The position numbers and the translations under genes were made by a program. A stretch of 64,000 nt of DNA from Polyangiaceae bacterium (GTDB lineage: Bacteria > Myxococcota_A > Polyangia > Polyangiales > Polyangiaceae): the NCBI GenBank assembly GCA_015075635.1, contig JABTUA010000001.1, positions 1,426,001 through 1,490,000 of the forward strand. Reading direction: 5' to 3'. Within the stretch, counting starts at the first letter, position 1, and each line of letters opens with the position of its first letter. The notes beneath the pieces were generated by a model, which was not told where the DNA came from, did no database searches, and saw only the letters and a program-made list of their open reading frames with translations. Shown in pieces: positions 32,933 through 41,621 of the stretch.

Positions 32933-33961
32933 CTAGAGCCGCCAGAACTGCCTCTGCTGGGCCACGACGGCCTCGAGCTCGCGGGCGTGTCGAGGCGACG
33001 GGGCCTTTGGCGGGCCGGCGTCCGCGGGCGCGTCCTCGAGCGCCGCGAGGGTCGCGGCCAGCGAGTCCGACAACGCTCGGAGGTCGTAGCCGCCCTCGAG
33101 CACCAGGCACAAGCGCCCGACGTCACCGTGGGGCAGGGCTCGGGCGACGCGGCCCAACATCCGGGCGTAGCCCTCTTCGCTCAGCGCCATCCCAGCGAGC
33201 GGATCGCGGCGGTGAGCGTCGAAGCCCGCGCTGATCAGCACCAGCCCGGGGTCGTACTGCTCGACGATCGGCGAGATCACCCGGTCGAAGGCCGCGACGT
33301 AGACGTCGTCGTCGGCTCCCTGGGACAGCGGCACGTTGACCGTGAATCCGACTCCGTCCCCGCGCCCCACTTCGCTCACGGCGCCGGTGCCCGGGTAGAA
33401 CGGGTACTGGTGCAGGGACACGTAGACCACGCTCGGATCGTCGTAGAAGATCTCTTGCGTGCCGTTGCCGTGGTGAACGTCCCAGTCCAGAATCAGCACC
33501 CGCTCGATCCCGCGGGACCGGGCGTGCGCCGCCGCGACGGCGACGTTGTTCAGCAGGCAGAAGCCCATTGCAGCGTTGGGCCGGGCGTGGTGCCCGGGTG
33601 GCCGAACCAGCCCGAGGCCGTAGCGGGCCCGGCCCTCCGCGAGCGCGTCGACCAGAGCCACCGCACCGCCTGCCGCCCGCCGGGCGGCAGCCACCGAGGC
33701 CGGGCTGAAGAAGGTGTCCGCGTCCAGGTAGCCAGCCTTGCCGGCCGCCTGGCCGAGGCGGGCGAGGTAGCCCGGCCCGTGCACCCGGCCCAGCTCCTCG
33801 TCGCAGGCATCCCGTGGGCGCAGGGTCTCGGTGCCGAGCGCCAGGTGGGCGCGGGCCAAGCCGGCCCGAGCGGCGTCGAGGCGCTCGGAGCGCTCCGGGT
33901 GGCCTGCCGGCGCCTCGTGCTCGGCGAACAGCGGGTCGTCCACGAGGGCCAGCGCGTTCAT
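32933..33961 (-). CDS. Histone deacetylase-family (acetylpolyamine/acetoin-type) deacetylase
   Basis: The 342-residue protein has the zinc deacetylase motifs: HPERSERLDA at the N-terminus, VRPPGHHARPNAAMGFCLLNN (His-His dyad), LILDWDVHHGNGTQ (zinc Asp and His), ISAGFDAHRRDPLAGM (zinc Asp) and LVLEGGYDLRAL. It is a class II HDAC-like enzyme that probably deacetylates small amines or proteins in the cytoplasm. ATG 33961 is used; a GTG three codons earlier is possible. The frame stays open far upstream without coding character. The neighbours are tRNA-His and a divergent sensor-like gene. Confidence 0.93.
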   Translation of the reverse strand: MNALALVDDPLFAEHEAPAGHPERSERLDAARAGLARAHLALGTETLRPRDACDEELGRVHGPGYLARLGQAAGKAGYLDADTFFSPASVAAARRAAGGAVALVDALAEGRARYGLGLVRPPGHHARPNAAMGFCLLNNVAVAAAHARSRGIERVLILDWDVHHGNGTQEIFYDDPSVVYVSLHQYPFYPGTGAVSEVGRGDGVGFTVNVPLSQGADDDVYVAAFDRVISPIVEQYDPGLVLISAGFDAHRRDPLAGMALSEEGYARMLGRVARALPHGDVGRLCLVLEGGYDLRALSDSLAATLAALEDAPADAGPPKAPSPRHARELEAVVAQQRQFWRL

Positions 33962-34066
33962 GGCTTTCACCTGCGACGACGAGAATGATAGCCTCGCGCG
34001 GCGCTGTGCGTGAGGGGCTGGGGTCCGAGCTCGAAGCTCGGCCTCGGACCGTCGAAGGGACACACC

Positions 34067-35269
34067 ATGCGGTGGAAGATCATCGTCGTCAACGCGGGAA
34101 TCGTCGCTATCGTCGGGATCCTGAGCTACGTGCTCCTGGCTGCGTCGCTCGGCGACGTGGTCGCCAACCCAGCCAAGCGCAAGACCGAGGTCTCTCAGGC
34201 CCTGCGGGCTGCCGCCGCCCAGCTCGCGCTCGACGGCGCCCGGATCGAGCGCTGGCTCGACTCGCGGACCGCTACCGAGAGCGTCAAAGGCGTGTACGCC
34301 GCCGGGACGCCGGAGGCGCGCCAGCAGGCGGCCACGGCCGCGGCCAACAAGATCCGCGACGAGGCGGTCGCCGACGCGACCTTCGCCAAGATGGCGCCGT
34401 CCGTGGTCGTCTTCGTGGACAAGCAGGCGGTGGCCATCGGCCGCAACGGTTCGAACCTGATGCGCGGCGACAAGCTGGGCGAGGCCTACCCTTCGCTGGT
34501 GGCGGCCCTGACCAGCGGTAACACCGCCAGCGACGTCTGGCTCAACCGCGAGCGCCAGGAGCAGGTCCTGGCGTCCTACGCCCCCATCCGCGGCGACGAC
34601 GGTGCGGTCATCGGCGCGCTGGTCCTGGGGACGCCCCTCAACGACGACCGCCTCTCGCGTACCAGCGAGCTCACCAGCGGTCAGTTCCTCGCGCTCAGCG
34701 TCCCAGGCGGACAGCTCGAGCTGGTGGCCAGCAGCGGCGGCGGCTCGGGCCTGATCGACGCCGTCCGTTCCGGCAACGCGAAGGACTCGGCGCAGAAGGC
34801 GCTCGACACGGTGGCCCTCACGGTGACGGATACGGCGGTGGGTGGCTACCTCTACGGCTCCACGCCTCTGGTCGGTTACGGCGACGACAAGCGCGCGGTG
34901 CTCACCGCCGCGGTTCCGGCCTCGTTGGTCGGCAGTCTCTCGGGCCTGCTCTGGCCGGTGTTCGGCGTGAGCGCCTTGGGCCTGCTCCTGGTCGGCGTCG
35001 GCGGCGCGTTGCTCGGCAACTACTACGAGCGCCCGGTCTCCGAGCTCGAGGAGGGCATCCTCGCCATCATCAACGGCAAGACGGATCTGCGCTTCCAGAT
35101 CGAGCATCCCGACCTCGGGGGCCTGGTCTTCCGCATCAACTCGCTCTTGAACGCGTTGATGGGAGTGCCCGAGGACACGACCGATGACGAAGGTCGCCCG
35201 AGCGTTCCCGCCGAGAACCCCGCGACCTTCGAAGGCGGCGGAGCGCCGCCCGGCCCGCCGAGCCCCTGA
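34067..35269 (+). CDS. Membrane sensor-like protein with Cache-type domain and no output module
   Basis: The 400-residue protein has a membrane helix at residues 4-24 (IIVVNAGIVAIVGILSYVLL) and an extracytoplasmic domain of about 260 residues. That domain contains FAKMAPSVVVFVDKQAVAI, ASYAPIRGDDGAVIGALVLG and GGYLYGSTPLVGYG, which look like a dCache/sCache ligand-sensing fold. A second helix (about 292-322) and a short HAMP-like cytoplasmic part (YYERPVSELEEGILAIINGK) end in a Pro/Gly-rich tail. No kinase, cyclase or chemotaxis module follows, so it may signal through a partner. ATG 34067 is preceded by GAAGGGA. Confidence 0.75.
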   Translation: MRWKIIVVNAGIVAIVGILSYVLLAASLGDVVANPAKRKTEVSQALRAAAAQLALDGARIERWLDSRTATESVKGVYAAGTPEARQQAATAAANKIRDEAVADATFAKMAPSVVVFVDKQAVAIGRNGSNLMRGDKLGEAYPSLVAALTSGNTASDVWLNRERQEQVLASYAPIRGDDGAVIGALVLGTPLNDDRLSRTSELTSGQFLALSVPGGQLELVASSGGGSGLIDAVRSGNAKDSAQKALDTVALTVTDTAVGGYLYGSTPLVGYGDDKRAVLTAAVPASLVGSLSGLLWPVFGVSALGLLLVGVGGALLGNYYERPVSELEEGILAIINGKTDLRFQIEHPDLGGLVFRINSLLNALMGVPEDTTDDEGRPSVPAENPATFEGGGAPPGPPSP

Positions 35270-35373
35270 GCCGCGAGCTCGCGAGCTCGCGCGCCTGCGC
35301 TCGCGCTCGCACGTCCCCGCGTTCCAGGCTATAAGCCTGCCGCCGCGGCGCCACGCCCGGCGAGGTGACTCTG

Positions 35374-36126
35374 ATGGGCTTGTTCGATTTCTTGAGCAAA
35401 GGAAAGGGCGACAACAAGGGCGGCGCAGCGCCGACCAAGAGCGACAAGGAGATCGCCCGGCTCGGCAAGCTGGCGTCCCAGAAGCTGGCGCAGAACTACG
35501 ACCGCCAGGAGGCCATCGAGGAGCTGTCGCGCATGGCCACGGCCGACAGCGCCCGGGCGCTGCTCCGCCGCTTCGACTTCACGATGGAGCCTTCCATCAC
35601 GGATCAGGAAGAGAAGGAGTCCGCAGCCCGGGGCATCGTCGCCGCTGGCGAGGCAGCGCTCGATCCCATCCGAGACTACTGCCGGAAGGCCGAGAGCTTG
35701 ACCTGGCCGCTGAAGACGCTGAAGGACATCGTGCCCTCGGACAGCTTCTGCGACGAGCTGCTCGCCGTGCTCGACCTGTTCGACACCGAATACGTCAGGA
35801 ACCCGGAGCCCAAGATCCAGCTGATTCGCATGCTCGAGGAGTTCAAGAGCGACGAGGTGCGAATCGCCGTCGAGCCGTTCATGACCGACGCCAGCGAGCC
35901 GGTGCGCTTCTCGGCGGTGACCACCATCTTCGCCGTGGGCATGGAGGAGAGCGTGCCGGCCTTGGTCGCGGCCCTCGAGGAAGAGGAGTCGTTGCGGGTG
36001 AAGAACCGCATCGCGCAGGGGCTCGCGGATCGAGACTGGAGCGTGCCGGAGGAGCTGCGCGAGGTCTGCGAGAGGTCGCTGCCGCCCGGATTCTCCCGAG
36101 CCGGTGACAAGATCCGAAAAGACTGA
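35374..36126 (+). CDS. HEAT-repeat protein
   Basis: The 250-residue protein starts MGLFDFLSKGKG, then a charged linker, and continues as helical repeats (RQEAIEELSRMATADSARAL, AALDPIRDYCRKAESLTW, VRFSAVTTIFAVGMEESV, LRVKNRIAQGLADRDWSV) typical of HEAT or PBS-lyase-like repeats that form a protein-binding solenoid. It is cytoplasmic with no catalytic motif. ATG 35374 has GAGG 8 nt upstream; an in-frame GTG at 35365 is less likely. It follows the sensor-like gene on the same strand with a 104-nt gap; a functional link is possible but unproven. Confidence 0.8.
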   Translation: MGLFDFLSKGKGDNKGGAAPTKSDKEIARLGKLASQKLAQNYDRQEAIEELSRMATADSARALLRRFDFTMEPSITDQEEKESAARGIVAAGEAALDPIRDYCRKAESLTWPLKTLKDIVPSDSFCDELLAVLDLFDTEYVRNPEPKIQLIRMLEEFKSDEVRIAVEPFMTDASEPVRFSAVTTIFAVGMEESVPALVAALEEEESLRVKNRIAQGLADRDWSVPEELREVCERSLPPGFSRAGDKIRKD

Positions 36127-36134
36127 GAGCCGGC

Positions 36135-36262
36135 GTCCGCCCGGCGGGGGCAGAGCTCGGCGCAGCGACGCGAAGGGGGTCCGCCTGGCGGGGCGGAAGG
36201 TCGGCGCAACGACGCGAGGGTGTCCGCCTGGCGGGGCGGAGACGCGGCGCAGTGACGCAACG
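36135..36262. repeat. Three imperfect tandem repeats of 43-44 bp
   Basis: Three copies start at 36135, 36179 and 36222. Each begins GTCCGCCYGGCGGGG, followed by a variable purine-rich stretch and GGCGCARYGACGC. The first half of each unit is itself an inverted repeat (CCGCC/GGCGG). The array lies between two convergent genes and has no open frame of its own. Confidence 0.7.
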
Positions 36263-36330
36263 AAGGAAGCCCGAGTCCTTCGTGCGCTCCAGGGCTGCGT
36301 CCTCAGAGCGCTGCTCGACATCGTGGACCC

Positions 36331-36369
36331 AGAAAACACGAAGAGCGCGGGGCCGAAGCCTCCGCGCTC
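36331..36369 (-). terminator. Intrinsic-like terminator after the barrel genes
   Basis: On the minus strand GAGCGCGG and CCGCGCTC form a perfect 8-bp stem around an 11-nt loop, followed by TTCGTGTTTTC. It begins 26 nt past the stop of the minus-strand barrel gene. Confidence 0.6.
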
Positions 36370-36394
36370 CTCGAAGCGCCCCCCGCGGTTCCCG

Positions 36395-37252
36395 CTACTC
36401 GCTGACGCGATACTGCTGCGGGAAGTAGAAGTTCCAGGACACCGTCAGGAACTGGTTGAAGCGGAACTGACGGTCCTTGTCGTCGATCTTGTTGTCGGGG
36501 AACTCCTGGTCTTTGCCGCCACCCTTGGTGTCGAAGCCACCCGTGTTCCACGAGAAGGGCAGGGCGCGCCACTCGAAGCCGAGGGCGTTCCACTTGTTCG
36601 CGTAGAAGGTGAAGCCGAGGCCGAAGGTAGGCGCGACCGCGACGCGGCTCGCCTTGTCGAACTGCAGAGCACAGTCGTTCGCGCAGTCCTTGCGCTCGCT
36701 CACGCCGATGAAGGCGGGACCGGCGAAGAAGTACAGGTCCGTGTCCACGTAGATGTTCTGGAACAGCGCCAGCTTGCCGCGGAAGGGCACGCCCGTGATC
36801 TGCGGCGCCAGCACCCAATCCATGCCGCCGAGCTGCTCCTTGAAGTCCGGGCCCAGGTTCACCGCTGTCAGGCGGCGATCGGTGGAGTCCGGCGGCTGGG
36901 TCGCACGCCGCGCCTCGTTGACGTCCTGGATCTTGTCGCTCAGCCCGGTCGGCATCTTGATGGCGCCGTAGGCGCCGAACGCGCCGATGGCGAGCCAGTC
37001 GGTCAGGTTGTAGTTCAGGCGCGCGCCGAACAAGATCTCGCGCTGGTACTCGTCGAGCAGGGTGAACGAGACCGCCGGGGCGACCTCGATGCGCTTCTCG
37101 CGGTACAGGCGCAGCTTGCGCACGGCGGGCGCGCCGGCGAGCGGACCGGTGAGCAGGATCTCCTGGGCTTCCGCCCGCTCCGTGACCAAGCCCATCGCCA
37201 CGAGCGCGGCGAGGCCGGTGAAGAGCTTGCGTAGGGTTGCCGTCGTCTTCAT
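36395..37252 (-). CDS. Outer-membrane beta-barrel protein, GltA/GltB-like
   Basis: The 285-residue product has a signal peptide (LFTGLAALVAMGLVTERAEA) and strands typical of an outer-membrane barrel (RIEVAPAVSFTLLDEYQREI, FGARLNYNLTDWLAIGAFG, LFQNIYVDTDLYFFAGPAFI, FGLGFTFYANKWNALGFEWR), closing with FLTVSWNFYFPQQYRVSE, an aromatic barrel signature. A short Cys pair loop (CANDCA) is present. It is paralogous in pattern to the gene upstream and to the myxobacterial barrel family that includes GltA and GltB of the gliding complex; this link is inferred. Start codons at 37252 and 37264 are both possible. Second gene of a two-gene operon. Confidence 0.75.
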   Translation of the reverse strand: MKTTATLRKLFTGLAALVAMGLVTERAEAQEILLTGPLAGAPAVRKLRLYREKRIEVAPAVSFTLLDEYQREILFGARLNYNLTDWLAIGAFGAYGAIKMPTGLSDKIQDVNEARRATQPPDSTDRRLTAVNLGPDFKEQLGGMDWVLAPQITGVPFRGKLALFQNIYVDTDLYFFAGPAFIGVSERKDCANDCALQFDKASRVAVAPTFGLGFTFYANKWNALGFEWRALPFSWNTGGFDTKGGGKDQEFPDNKIDDKDRQFRFNQFLTVSWNFYFPQQYRVSE

Positions 37253-37281
37253 GGTGCTTCCCATCGTTCCTTCCGCGCGCA

Positions 37282-38265
37282 TCACTTCGGCAACCTGTAG
37301 TCGAAGGAGAACGGAATGAAGATCGACACGCCCACCTGAGCTTGGACGGCGTTGGTCAGCTTGGACTCGCCGTACCAGTTGGCGTCATCCTGCTGGGCCG
37401 CTTGGGTGAGGGGGATCTCGGTGTTCTCGAGCTTGTCGTTGAAGATGTAGTCGCGGACCTCCATCGTCGCCGCGAACCAGCGATTGAAGAAGATGCGGAG
37501 CCCGAGCCCGGCGTTGAACGCGATGCGGTTCTCCCACTCGAAGTTGCGGTTGTCGGGGTCGATGACCGGGATGGGCCGCGTGCTGATCGCGCCCACACCG
37601 CCGACCACGTAGGCGTCGTAGTGGAAGATGAAGTCGCCGAAGCCGGCGAACTTGCCGTAGGCCGGCACGTAGGTGAAGTTCAGCGCCGCGCCCCAGTTGT
37701 ACTCCGTGAGCGGCACACCCACGCGCGCCGAGCGACGCACCTGCGAGTTGAACTCGCTGTCGACGTTGAACGGCTGGTAGTAGTTGAAGTTCGCGCCCAC
37801 CGCGAGCACGTTGGTGATGTAGTAGTTGAGCGCCAGGCCGGGCCCGGGGTGGCTCACGAACTGGTCGTTCAAGCTGAATGACCAGTAGGGGTTCACCTCG
37901 AAGCGACGCACGCGCAGCGCGAAGATCTGCTGCACGGCGTAGATCTGCTCTTTGAGAGGCTTCGCAGCCTCCTTGTTCATGTCGATCTTTGGGCAGGCGG
38001 CGGGGTCGATCTTGCAGATGTCCCCCAGGTCGCTCTCCGGCTCTTCGCCGCCCGGCTCTTCGCCGCCCTCAGCGGCCTCTCCGGCCTCACCACCCTCGCC
38101 TGCGACCTCGGTGCCTTCGCCCGCGGCCTCTTTGCCGGCTTCTTTGCCGGCTTCGGCCGGTGCCGGCTTGTCGCCAGCAGCGGGCTTTTTGCCCTGAGCC
38201 CAGGCACCTGCGGGCATTGCGCAGAGCGCAGCCGCAACGAGGAGCCCGACGCGCGTTTTCTTCAT
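37282..38265 (-). CDS. Outer-membrane beta-barrel protein with Glu/Gly-rich N-terminal linker, GltA/GltB-like
   Basis: The 327-residue protein has a signal peptide (VGLLVAAALCAMPAGAWA), then about 60 residues of Lys/Ala/Glu/Gly low complexity, a Cys pair (DICKIDPAACPKID) and a barrel domain. The barrel strands include RRFEVNPYWSFSLNDQFVSH, GLALNYYITNVLAVGANFNY, FIFHYDAYVVGGVG and NAGLGLRIFFNRWFAATMEV, and the last strand is VGVSIFIPFSFDYRL. It shares the RRFEV...P motif and general layout with the next gene, so the two are old paralogues. ATG 38265 follows GGAAGAGG. A promoter with an 18-bp spacer lies 114-143 nt upstream. Confidence 0.78.
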   Translation of the reverse strand: MKKTRVGLLVAAALCAMPAGAWAQGKKPAAGDKPAPAEAGKEAGKEAAGEGTEVAGEGGEAGEAAEGGEEPGGEEPESDLGDICKIDPAACPKIDMNKEAAKPLKEQIYAVQQIFALRVRRFEVNPYWSFSLNDQFVSHPGPGLALNYYITNVLAVGANFNYYQPFNVDSEFNSQVRRSARVGVPLTEYNWGAALNFTYVPAYGKFAGFGDFIFHYDAYVVGGVGAISTRPIPVIDPDNRNFEWENRIAFNAGLGLRIFFNRWFAATMEVRDYIFNDKLENTEIPLTQAAQQDDANWYGESKLTNAVQAQVGVSIFIPFSFDYRLPK

Positions 38266-38378
38266 CGATGCCTCTTCCGCTTTCCGTGAACGACAACCGC
38301 TGCGGAGACTACCGCTACAACGAGCTCTGCAACTACCCAAAATAATTAGCGAAATCCGCCACGCCCGAGTGCCGCGCG

Positions 38379-38408
38379 ACTATATCACGCGCGCTTTTTT
38401 GCGATCAA
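38379..38408 (-). promoter_or_regulatory. Sigma-70-like promoter for the barrel operon
   Basis: On the minus strand TTGATC (38408-38403) and TATAGT (38384-38379) are separated by 18 nt in an unusually A/T-rich gap. The leader to ATG 38265 would be about 107 nt. Confidence 0.6.
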
Positions 38409-38440
38409 CCCCGAAAACTAAAGAGAAAGTCGCGAGCGGC

Positions 38441-39691
38441 TCAAGCCGCGCTCGCTTCGCTGTCCTGGCCGAGCAACGCCTCCACGAATTCGTCGGGAGA
38501 AAAGTCCCTCAGGTCGTCCGGACGCTCGCCGAGCCCCACGAACCGGACGGGCACCCCGAAAGTGTCGCAGATGCCCAGAATCACCCCGCCCTTGGCGGTC
38601 CCGTCCAGCTTGGTCAGCACGATCCCGGTAAGCTCGAGCTGCTCCTTGAACTCCTTGGCCTGGGCCAGCGCGTTCTGGCCGTTGGTCGCGTCCACCACCA
38701 GGAGCACCTCGTGGGGTGCCCCGGAGAGCGCCTTGTCGGCGGTCTTCGCGATCTTCTTCATCTCGGCCATCAGGTTGGTCTTGGTGTGCAGCCGGCCCGC
38801 GGTGTCCGCGAGCACGACGTCCGCGCCGGACTCCTGCGCCTTCTTGATGGCATCGAACACGACGCTGCCCGGGTCGGCGCCGTCTTTGCCGCGCACGACC
38901 TCGCAGCCGACGCGCTCCCCCCACACCACGAGCTGCTGCACGGCGGCTGCGCGGAAGGTGTCGGCTGCAGCGAGCACGACCTGCTTGCCGTCGGCTCGTA
39001 GCTTCGTCGCGAGCTTGCCGATGGTCGTCGTCTTGCCCGCGCCGTTCACGCCGACCATGAGCACCACGGTCGGGCTGCCGCGCAACGGAAACGCGCCGGC
39101 CTTGCCGTCCACGTCGAGGATGCGCTTCGCCTCGTCGCGCACGGCATCCCAGACTCGGGCGGAGTCCAGCAGATCGGCCTTGCTCAGCGTCTCCTTGATG
39201 CGCGCGAGCATCGCCTGCGTCGTCGGGACGCCCACGTCGGAGGCGAGCAAGATCTCCTCGATCTCTTCGGCGATCGCCGGGCTGATCTCTTTCTTCCCGC
39301 TGATCAGCGCCTTGAGCTTGCCGAAGAAGCCTTCTTCGCTGCGCGACTTCGCCAGCCCCTTGCGCAGCCCTGCCACGTCCCGCGCGTGCGTGAGCGACGG
39401 ACGCGAGGGCTCCGCCGGCGCCTCCGCTTCGACGGGGATCTCCGCCTCCTGGATCTTCGGCTCCGCACGCTCGCCGGCTTCCGGCTCCTTCGCGGGCTCG
39501 GCTTTGGCCGCGGCCTTCTCGGCGGCGGGTCTGGGCTTGGGCTCCTCGCGCTTCTTCGCCGCCTCTTCCTTCTTCTCCGGCAGCTCGCGCTTGGGCGGCG
39601 CTTCGAGCTTCTCGGGCTCCGGCTTGCGCAGGAACAGGAAGTAGACGGCGACGAGCGCCACGATCCCGACGAGGACGTAGACGATTTCCAT
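38441..39691 (-). CDS. ftsY: FtsY, signal recognition particle receptor
   Basis: The 416-residue protein begins with a membrane helix (MEIVYVLVGIVALVAVYFLF), then a long acidic/Lys/Pro-rich A domain (about residues 23-105), the N domain and the SRP GTPase. The GTPase shows GVNGAGKTTTIGKLA (P loop), AADTFRAAAVQQL, LADTAGRL, VVDATNGQNA, TKLDGTAKGG and the closing VGLGERPDDLRDF. It docks SRP-ribosome complexes at the membrane. An N-terminal anchor is common in this group, unlike E. coli FtsY. ATG start; the barrel promoter follows its end. Confidence 0.96.
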   Translation of the reverse strand: MEIVYVLVGIVALVAVYFLFLRKPEPEKLEAPPKRELPEKKEEAAKKREEPKPRPAAEKAAAKAEPAKEPEAGERAEPKIQEAEIPVEAEAPAEPSRPSLTHARDVAGLRKGLAKSRSEEGFFGKLKALISGKKEISPAIAEEIEEILLASDVGVPTTQAMLARIKETLSKADLLDSARVWDAVRDEAKRILDVDGKAGAFPLRGSPTVVLMVGVNGAGKTTTIGKLATKLRADGKQVVLAAADTFRAAAVQQLVVWGERVGCEVVRGKDGADPGSVVFDAIKKAQESGADVVLADTAGRLHTKTNLMAEMKKIAKTADKALSGAPHEVLLVVDATNGQNALAQAKEFKEQLELTGIVLTKLDGTAKGGVILGICDTFGVPVRFVGLGERPDDLRDFSPDEFVEALLGQDSEASAA

Positions 39692-39752
39692 CTGTGGCGC
39701 GGGCCTCCGAGGCAGGTGGGCGGCGGACTATAGGGAGGGGGCGTTTGGCCCG

Positions 39753-41480
39753 TCAACGTCCGGGATCATCAGCGCTCCGCCAGGCTGGCTCCTGCTCCCG
39801 AACCCGCTCCTCCACCTCCGCATCCGGAGCCTCCGCGCCGAACGCCGCGCGCTCGACCTCGTTCGCCCAAGCCGCGACGTCCTCGGCTCGGCGCTCCCGG
39901 GCCACCGAGGCCACGTGACGCGGTGTGGGGTCCCCCGGCGCCGTCCACGGCTTGCCCATTCTGGTGGCCCACTCGACCAGCCGCCCGAGCAGCGCTCGGC
40001 GCCGTGACACGAGGCTCACCTGGAGGTGGCCGTCCGGGGGAAGGTCGCGCACCAGGGTCGAGTGCCAGGGCGCCGAGACCTCGAGCCGAGCGCCCTCCAC
40101 CCGCTGGACCGGCGCGAGCTCGAACCGACCCGCCTCGTCCGAGACGCTGCGGGCCGCGACGCCGTCCGTCGCGAAGGCTGGTAAGATGATGGTCAGGGTC
40201 GCGCCCTCGATGGCGCTCCCCTCGTGCGCGTCCACCACGCGCCCGCGCCAACCGGACTTCTCCGGCAAGATCTCGATCACGTCCAGGGAGGGGCGCCCGG
40301 GGGGCAAGCTGACCCGGTCGCGTTCGGGCTTCTCGGTGCGCGGGGGCCGCCACCAGGTCCGGACGACCCAGGCTCCGATGCCGAGCGCGGCGACCACCCA
40401 GGGCAGGCGGCGCCAAGGGCTCGGCGGCGAGACCGGAACGCTCAGAGCGAGCGGTTCGCCCGGCAGCCACCAGGGCGCCTCTGGCAGGTAGCGCAGGACG
40501 ACTGGGACCGAGCCGGAGGCGGGCAGGGGAAACACGGCGACGAGATGCGACGTGCCACCCTGGACCGGCGCGGTCCCGACGCTGTCCTTACCGACTACCA
40601 CTTCGACGCTGCCCCCGGGCACCGCTCCCACTGCAGAGCCGACGGCCACGTCGAGCTCGAGGCCGGAGCTCGGGTCAGCGGGTTGGATGGCGCCGGCGAC
40701 CGAGAGCGAGACCCGCACGTTGCGCTGAACCGGGGCGGTGCGCCGGGCAGGCTGGACCGTGTCGGAGCCCGCGAACTCGGCGACCAGAGTCGCGGGGCCG
40801 GGCGCGCCGAGGTCTCGGCTCTTGACGATGAGCTCCGCCCGCTCTCCGGAGCTGATCGCCGCCCGGCCGAGCTCCCGACGCGTCCCGTCGCGCTCCTCGA
40901 GCACGAGCTTGAGCTGCAGCGCCTCGCTCACGGGCTCCTCGGCCGGCTCCACGCGGGCGTCGATCCACACCGCGTGGGTCTCGCGCTCGAGCGCCAAGAG
41001 CGCCGGTGCCGGTGAGAACGAGAGCACCAAGCTGCGCCGAGAGGAGTCCACGTCGAGCTCGATGGCGCTCCTCTCGTGATAGCGGTCGCCTTCGAAGCCG
41101 ACCTTCAGCGCGGCTCGCCGATCGACGTCGAAGAAGGCGACGCAGAACGAGCCTGCCCCGTCCGTGTCCACCAAGAGCTCGTCGAACGCGGCGTGCAGCT
41201 GACCTTGTGTGGTGCTGGCACAGCCCGTCGGCCGGCCGAGGCGTAGGCTCGGGCCGCCGCGTTCCCGGCTGGCATTGATCCGCAAGCGGGCCTGGCCGAT
41301 GGCGCGACCGGCGTCGTCCTTGATGGCGCCTCGCAGCTCCAGGCGGCCATCGCGGATCAGCGCGCGGGCCTCGAGCTGAGTCGAGCCGCGAACCTGCACC
41401 TTCACCGCCAGCGCCGCCGACGCCCAGACCCAGCATGAAAGGGCGAGCAAGAAGCCAGAAAAAGAAGCGGGTACGCGCAT
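39753..41480 (-). CDS. Secreted/membrane protein with carboxypeptidase-regulatory-like domain
   Basis: The 575-residue protein has a signal peptide (FSGFLLALSCWVWASAALA) and several Ig-like or transthyretin-like beta domains (LEARALIRDGRLELRGAIKDD..., LDVDSSRRSLVLSFSPAP...). One membrane helix follows (about 372-390, LPWVVAALGIGAWVV), then a cytoplasmic part with a CarboxypepD-regulatory-like fold (WRGRVVDAHEGSAIEGATLT...DEAGRFELAPV) and an acidic tail. Topology suggests a structural or assembly role at the envelope; no enzyme motif. ATG 41480 is chosen over 41513 because the signal peptide follows directly. It lies 61 nt upstream of ftsY on the same strand. Confidence 0.65.
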   Translation of the reverse strand: MRVPASFSGFLLALSCWVWASAALAVKVQVRGSTQLEARALIRDGRLELRGAIKDDAGRAIGQARLRINASRERGGPSLRLGRPTGCASTTQGQLHAAFDELLVDTDGAGSFCVAFFDVDRRAALKVGFEGDRYHERSAIELDVDSSRRSLVLSFSPAPALLALERETHAVWIDARVEPAEEPVSEALQLKLVLEERDGTRRELGRAAISSGERAELIVKSRDLGAPGPATLVAEFAGSDTVQPARRTAPVQRNVRVSLSVAGAIQPADPSSGLELDVAVGSAVGAVPGGSVEVVVGKDSVGTAPVQGGTSHLVAVFPLPASGSVPVVLRYLPEAPWWLPGEPLALSVPVSPPSPWRRLPWVVAALGIGAWVVRTWWRPPRTEKPERDRVSLPPGRPSLDVIEILPEKSGWRGRVVDAHEGSAIEGATLTIILPAFATDGVAARSVSDEAGRFELAPVQRVEGARLEVSAPWHSTLVRDLPPDGHLQVSLVSRRRALLGRLVEWATRMGKPWTAPGDPTPRHVASVARERRAEDVAAWANEVERAAFGAEAPDAEVEERVREQEPAWRSADDPGR

Positions 41481-41621
41481 GAAGTCGGATGTGGGAGCCG
41501 GAGGCCCGAGCATAGCCCCGATTGAAGGAGCGGGTGGCGCGATCCGTCTGAGTAGGTAGAGCGAAATGCGCGAGCGATGCTGACCGCGGGCGAGACTCGG
41601 GTCGTGTTAGGCTGCCGGCGA

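Noticed and set aside
41546..41562. Sequence GAGTAGGTAGAGCG resembling a tRNA D-arm.
   Set aside because: No anticodon arm, T-arm or acceptor pairing surrounds it.
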